In this document: positions 14,753-15,907 of the stretch, in pieces
Layout of the letters: the number at the start of each line of letters is the position of its first letter
How positions within the stretch are numbered: position 1 is the stretch's first letter
Notes under the pieces: model-generated
What the model was told of the DNA's origin: nothing
Database searches by the model: none
Seen by the model: only the letters and a program-made list of their open reading frames with translations
NCBI GenBank assembly: GCA_002404295.1
Contig: DHJK01000180.1
Span: 2,134-18,040, forward strand
Source of the DNA: Legionellales bacterium UBA4722
Lineage (GTDB): Bacteria > Pseudomonadota > Gammaproteobacteria > DSM-16500
Length of the DNA: 15,907 bases
Direction of reading: 5' to 3'
Made by a program: the position numbers and the translations under genes

Positions 14753-15059
14753 CTAGAGGAAGGTGCAACTATTAGGAAATACCGAATAGTTCAAGCTGAG
14801 GGTAGCCACCAAGTTGAACGGTTAGTCGATCATTATAATCTTGTATGATTCAAAATCTAATGAAGCGCAGGTATTTTTTAAGACGGTTCAAAACAAAATG
14901 TTATGGACAGTTACAAGTAAAGCTGTGGCAGAACTTATCATAAAGCGAGCTAATGCTGATATACCCAATATGGGTTTGACAAAATGGCAAAGTCATCGAG
15001 TAAAAGCTGAGGCCGCCCTTATGGACGGCTTCGTTACTCTTTCTACGCATGGCAGATGA
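14753..15059 (+). pseudogene. rhuM: RhuM-family gene remnant with internal deletion
   Basis: Two fragments in different frames. The first (14753-14845) translates to LEEGATIRKYRIVQAEGSHQ followed by VERLVDHYNLV, matching the N-terminal part of the RhuM family (pattern E-x-TIRK-x-x-IVQ-x-EG...YNLD). The second (from 14844) reads YDSKSNEAQVFFKTVQNKML and then WTVTSKAVAELIIKRANADI and PNMGLTKWQ, matching the central to C-terminal RhuM region (FFxTVQNK, AAELIxxRAD, PxMGLTxW). About a hundred codons that join these regions in intact members are missing, and the junction near 14843-14846 changes frame. The part after KWQ no longer resembles RhuM. A short ATG frame at 14749 ends after eight codons. 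RhuM proteins occur on pathogenicity islands and phages; their function is unclear. Not expected to be functional. Confidence 0.8.
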
Positions 15060-15092
15060 GCTAAATATACTATAGGTGCTTATATATAAAAA

Positions 15093-15118
15093 CTCAACCA
15101 TCCTATTGGATGATTGAG
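15093..15118 (-). terminator. Rho-independent-type hairpin
   Basis: CTCAACCATCC (15093-15103) pairs with GGATGATTGAG (15108-15118), with one mismatch and the loop TATT. On the minus strand the stem is followed by TTTTT, a good terminator; on the plus strand GCTGTTATTATTG follows, which is weaker. It could act in both directions between the rhuM remnant and the 15154 gene. Confidence 0.55.
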
Positions 15119-15153
15119 CTGTTATTATTGTAAATAAGGTTTATGGAGGTTAT

Positions 15154-15600
15154 ATGTCATTATCGCAGCCCTCTTTGTTTAGGGCATCTCCTCAAGATTA
15201 CTTTCATTTTTTTGATGAGAGCGCATTTGTTGATGGGGAGAAAGTTGTAAAACTTCTAAAGTATAAAAAAGATGATGTATCAGTAGCAGCAAGTGTACCA
15301 GTCTCTTCTATTCGATATGATGAGAAGAAGATGCCTGCTGAGCTTAAAGAGTGTCTTACTCAGTGGGCTACAGCGCTGAATTTAGTTGCTGGTTTTTTCC
15401 ATGATGAGAAGAAAACAATCATTTGGTATTTTATGCCTAATCCACTTCTTGGGGGAATGTCTCCGAGGGATATGATACGAGTTGGGCGATTTAAAAAATT
15501 GCTTAATTTTATTCAAACTGCCTTGGATGAAAGTCAGAGAGATAATTTAGATAAAAAAATTTCAGAACAGAAGAATAAGGCCAAACAGAAAAAAGCCTAA
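15154..15600 (+). CDS. Orphan MbcA/ParS/Xre-type antitoxin-like protein
   Basis: 148-residue soluble protein. The C-terminal part (about 60-122) matches the MbcA/ParS/Xre antitoxin toxin-binding domain (DUF2384): a tryptophan-containing helix, then NPLLGGMSPRDMIRVGRFKKLLNFI (96-120), where NP-LLGG-x-SP is the hallmark. The N-terminal part (about 25-60, VVKLLKYKKDDVSVAASVPVSSIRYDEK) resembles a helix-turn-helix region. The last 25 residues are lysine-rich. GGAGG lies six bases before the ATG, so translation should be strong. In type II systems this family neutralises a RES-domain toxin encoded just downstream; here the following sequence holds only an ankyrin-like fragment, so the toxin is missing or was never present. 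The protein may now act as a stand-alone DNA-binding regulator or anti-toxin. Confidence 0.8.
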   Translation: MSLSQPSLFRASPQDYFHFFDESAFVDGEKVVKLLKYKKDDVSVAASVPVSSIRYDEKKMPAELKECLTQWATALNLVAGFFHDEKKTIIWYFMPNPLLGGMSPRDMIRVGRFKKLLNFIQTALDESQRDNLDKKISEQKNKAKQKKA

Positions 15601-15721
15601 GCACCCTGTCGAGTCAGTACAATATTTGCTTGAATTTGGTGCACAATATGACATGCGTGCCACTAAGCAAGTGACTGCTGCGCTTGTGAAATATCAAGGG
15701 GATTATTTTTCAAGAAGATAG
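15599..15721 (+). pseudogene. Ankyrin-repeat tail fragment
   Basis: A frame that overlaps the end of the 15154 gene by two bases in the +1 frame reads KHPVESVQYLLEFGAQYDMR followed by ATKQVTAALVKYQGDYFSRR and a stop. ESVQYLLEFGAQYD fits the second helix and turn of an ankyrin repeat (xxVxxLLExGAxxx). It has no start codon and no ribosome binding site, so it is taken as the remaining 3' end of a larger ankyrin gene. Ankyrin proteins are frequent effectors in intracellular gammaproteobacteria. The match is to a single short repeat. Confidence 0.45.
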
Positions 15722-15834
15722 TGTATCAGAAAAATCCGCGACAATGTCGCGGAAATATGACGTCGCAATGCTGATACCCAATCTTTCTTGGCCTCATTCG
15801 AAATCAGCACCAGAATATCTTTCTTATCAAGCAT
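15703..15834 (-). CDS. Possible 43-residue protein
   Basis: Minus-strand frame from an ATG at 15834 reading MLDKKDILVLISNEAKKDWV and then SALRRHISATLSRIFLIHYLLEK. I do not recognise it. No clear ribosome binding site precedes the ATG. It overlaps the ankyrin fragment on the other strand, and a terminator-like hairpin lies within it (15735-15753), so it may be untranslated or the remains of a longer gene. The rest of 15722-15907 holds no other gene that I can support. Confidence 0.2.
   Translation of the reverse strand: MLDKKDILVLISNEAKKDWVSALRRHISATLSRIFLIHYLLEK
15735..15753 (-). terminator. GC-rich terminator hairpin on the minus strand
   Basis: TCCGCGACA (15735-15743) and TGTCGCGGA (15745-15753) are exact reverse complements. 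On the minus strand the stem is followed by TTTTT, a textbook intrinsic terminator. An outer GTATCAG/CTGATAC pair (15723-15729, 15771-15777) surrounds it. On the plus strand no T-run follows, so it would stop minus-strand transcripts entering from the right. Confidence 0.6.
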
Positions 15835-15865
15835 GATTTATTAGGCAGATTTTACCCGATTTTTT

Positions 15866-15895
15866 GTTAAATTGATGAGAAAACAGTTCTCTCAA
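15866..15895 (-). promoter_or_regulatory. Possible minus-strand promoter
   Basis: On the minus strand TTGAGA (15890-15895, five of six -35 bases) lies 18 bases before TTTAAC (15866-15871, four of six -10 bases). With the terminator at 15735 it would define a transcript of roughly 130 nt. Weak, sequence match only. Confidence 0.2.
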
Positions 15896-15907
15896 TGCAA
15901 CAAATAG

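Noticed and set aside
14901..15101. 66-codon open frame on the minus strand
   Set aside because: It is antisense to the rhuM remnant and has no homology or ribosome binding site.

Overview
The window looks like chromosome from an AT-rich gammaproteobacterium, probably of the Legionellales/Coxiellaceae/Diplorickettsiaceae type. This placement is inferred from gene content: a gamma-type oligopeptidase A (PrlC), a CHASE2 adenylate cyclase beside FecR-domain proteins, a Fic protein, an ankyrin-repeat remnant, several decayed genes and copies of a dispersed 'CGTCATTGCGAGCG' palindromic repeat. No rRNA, tRNA, CRISPR array or intact insertion sequence was recognised.

Layout. 1-57: edge of a dispersed repeat behind tgt. 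58-1212 (-): tgt, tRNA-guanine transglycosylase. 1273-3477 (+): CHASE2 membrane adenylate cyclase, divergent from tgt. 3486-4253 (-): exported FecR-domain protein, followed by a second copy at 4429-4836 (-) that is cut short by a stop codon. 5090-9339 (+): carA-carB operon for carbamoyl phosphate, with motifs closer to the Bacteroidetes/eukaryotic carbamoyl-phosphate synthetase than to the E. coli enzyme. 9372-9494: a 120-bp hairpin-forming dispersed repeat. 9559-10674 (-): Fic (AMPylase-type) protein with a C-terminal winged helix. Two matching palindromic operators overlap and precede its start, and its promoter suggests a leaderless mRNA. 10818-12849/12851 (-): prlC.

From about 12,900 to the right end the window becomes accessory. 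It holds a 330-bp stretch packed with inverted repeats, an unrecognised 151-residue protein with hairpins on both sides (13280-13735), a DUF3800 protein (13869-14552) whose 3' end runs into a 92-nt imperfect hairpin, a rhuM-family gene reduced to two fragments in different frames (14753-15059), an orphan MbcA/ParS/Xre-type antitoxin-like protein (15154-15600), an ankyrin-repeat tail fragment (15599-15721), and a possible short minus-strand transcript (15700-15900).

How the genes work together. carA and carB form one enzyme and are spaced as an operon. The cyclase and the two FecR-domain genes may form an envelope-sensing group, but they are not co-transcribed. The Fic gene and its two operators look like a self-regulated unit. 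The right-hand part reads as a decaying island of toxin-antitoxin, phage and effector-type genes. The best candidates for something undescribed are the Fic operator/leaderless promoter arrangement and the structured DNA/RNA around the 13280-13735 and 13869-14552 genes.
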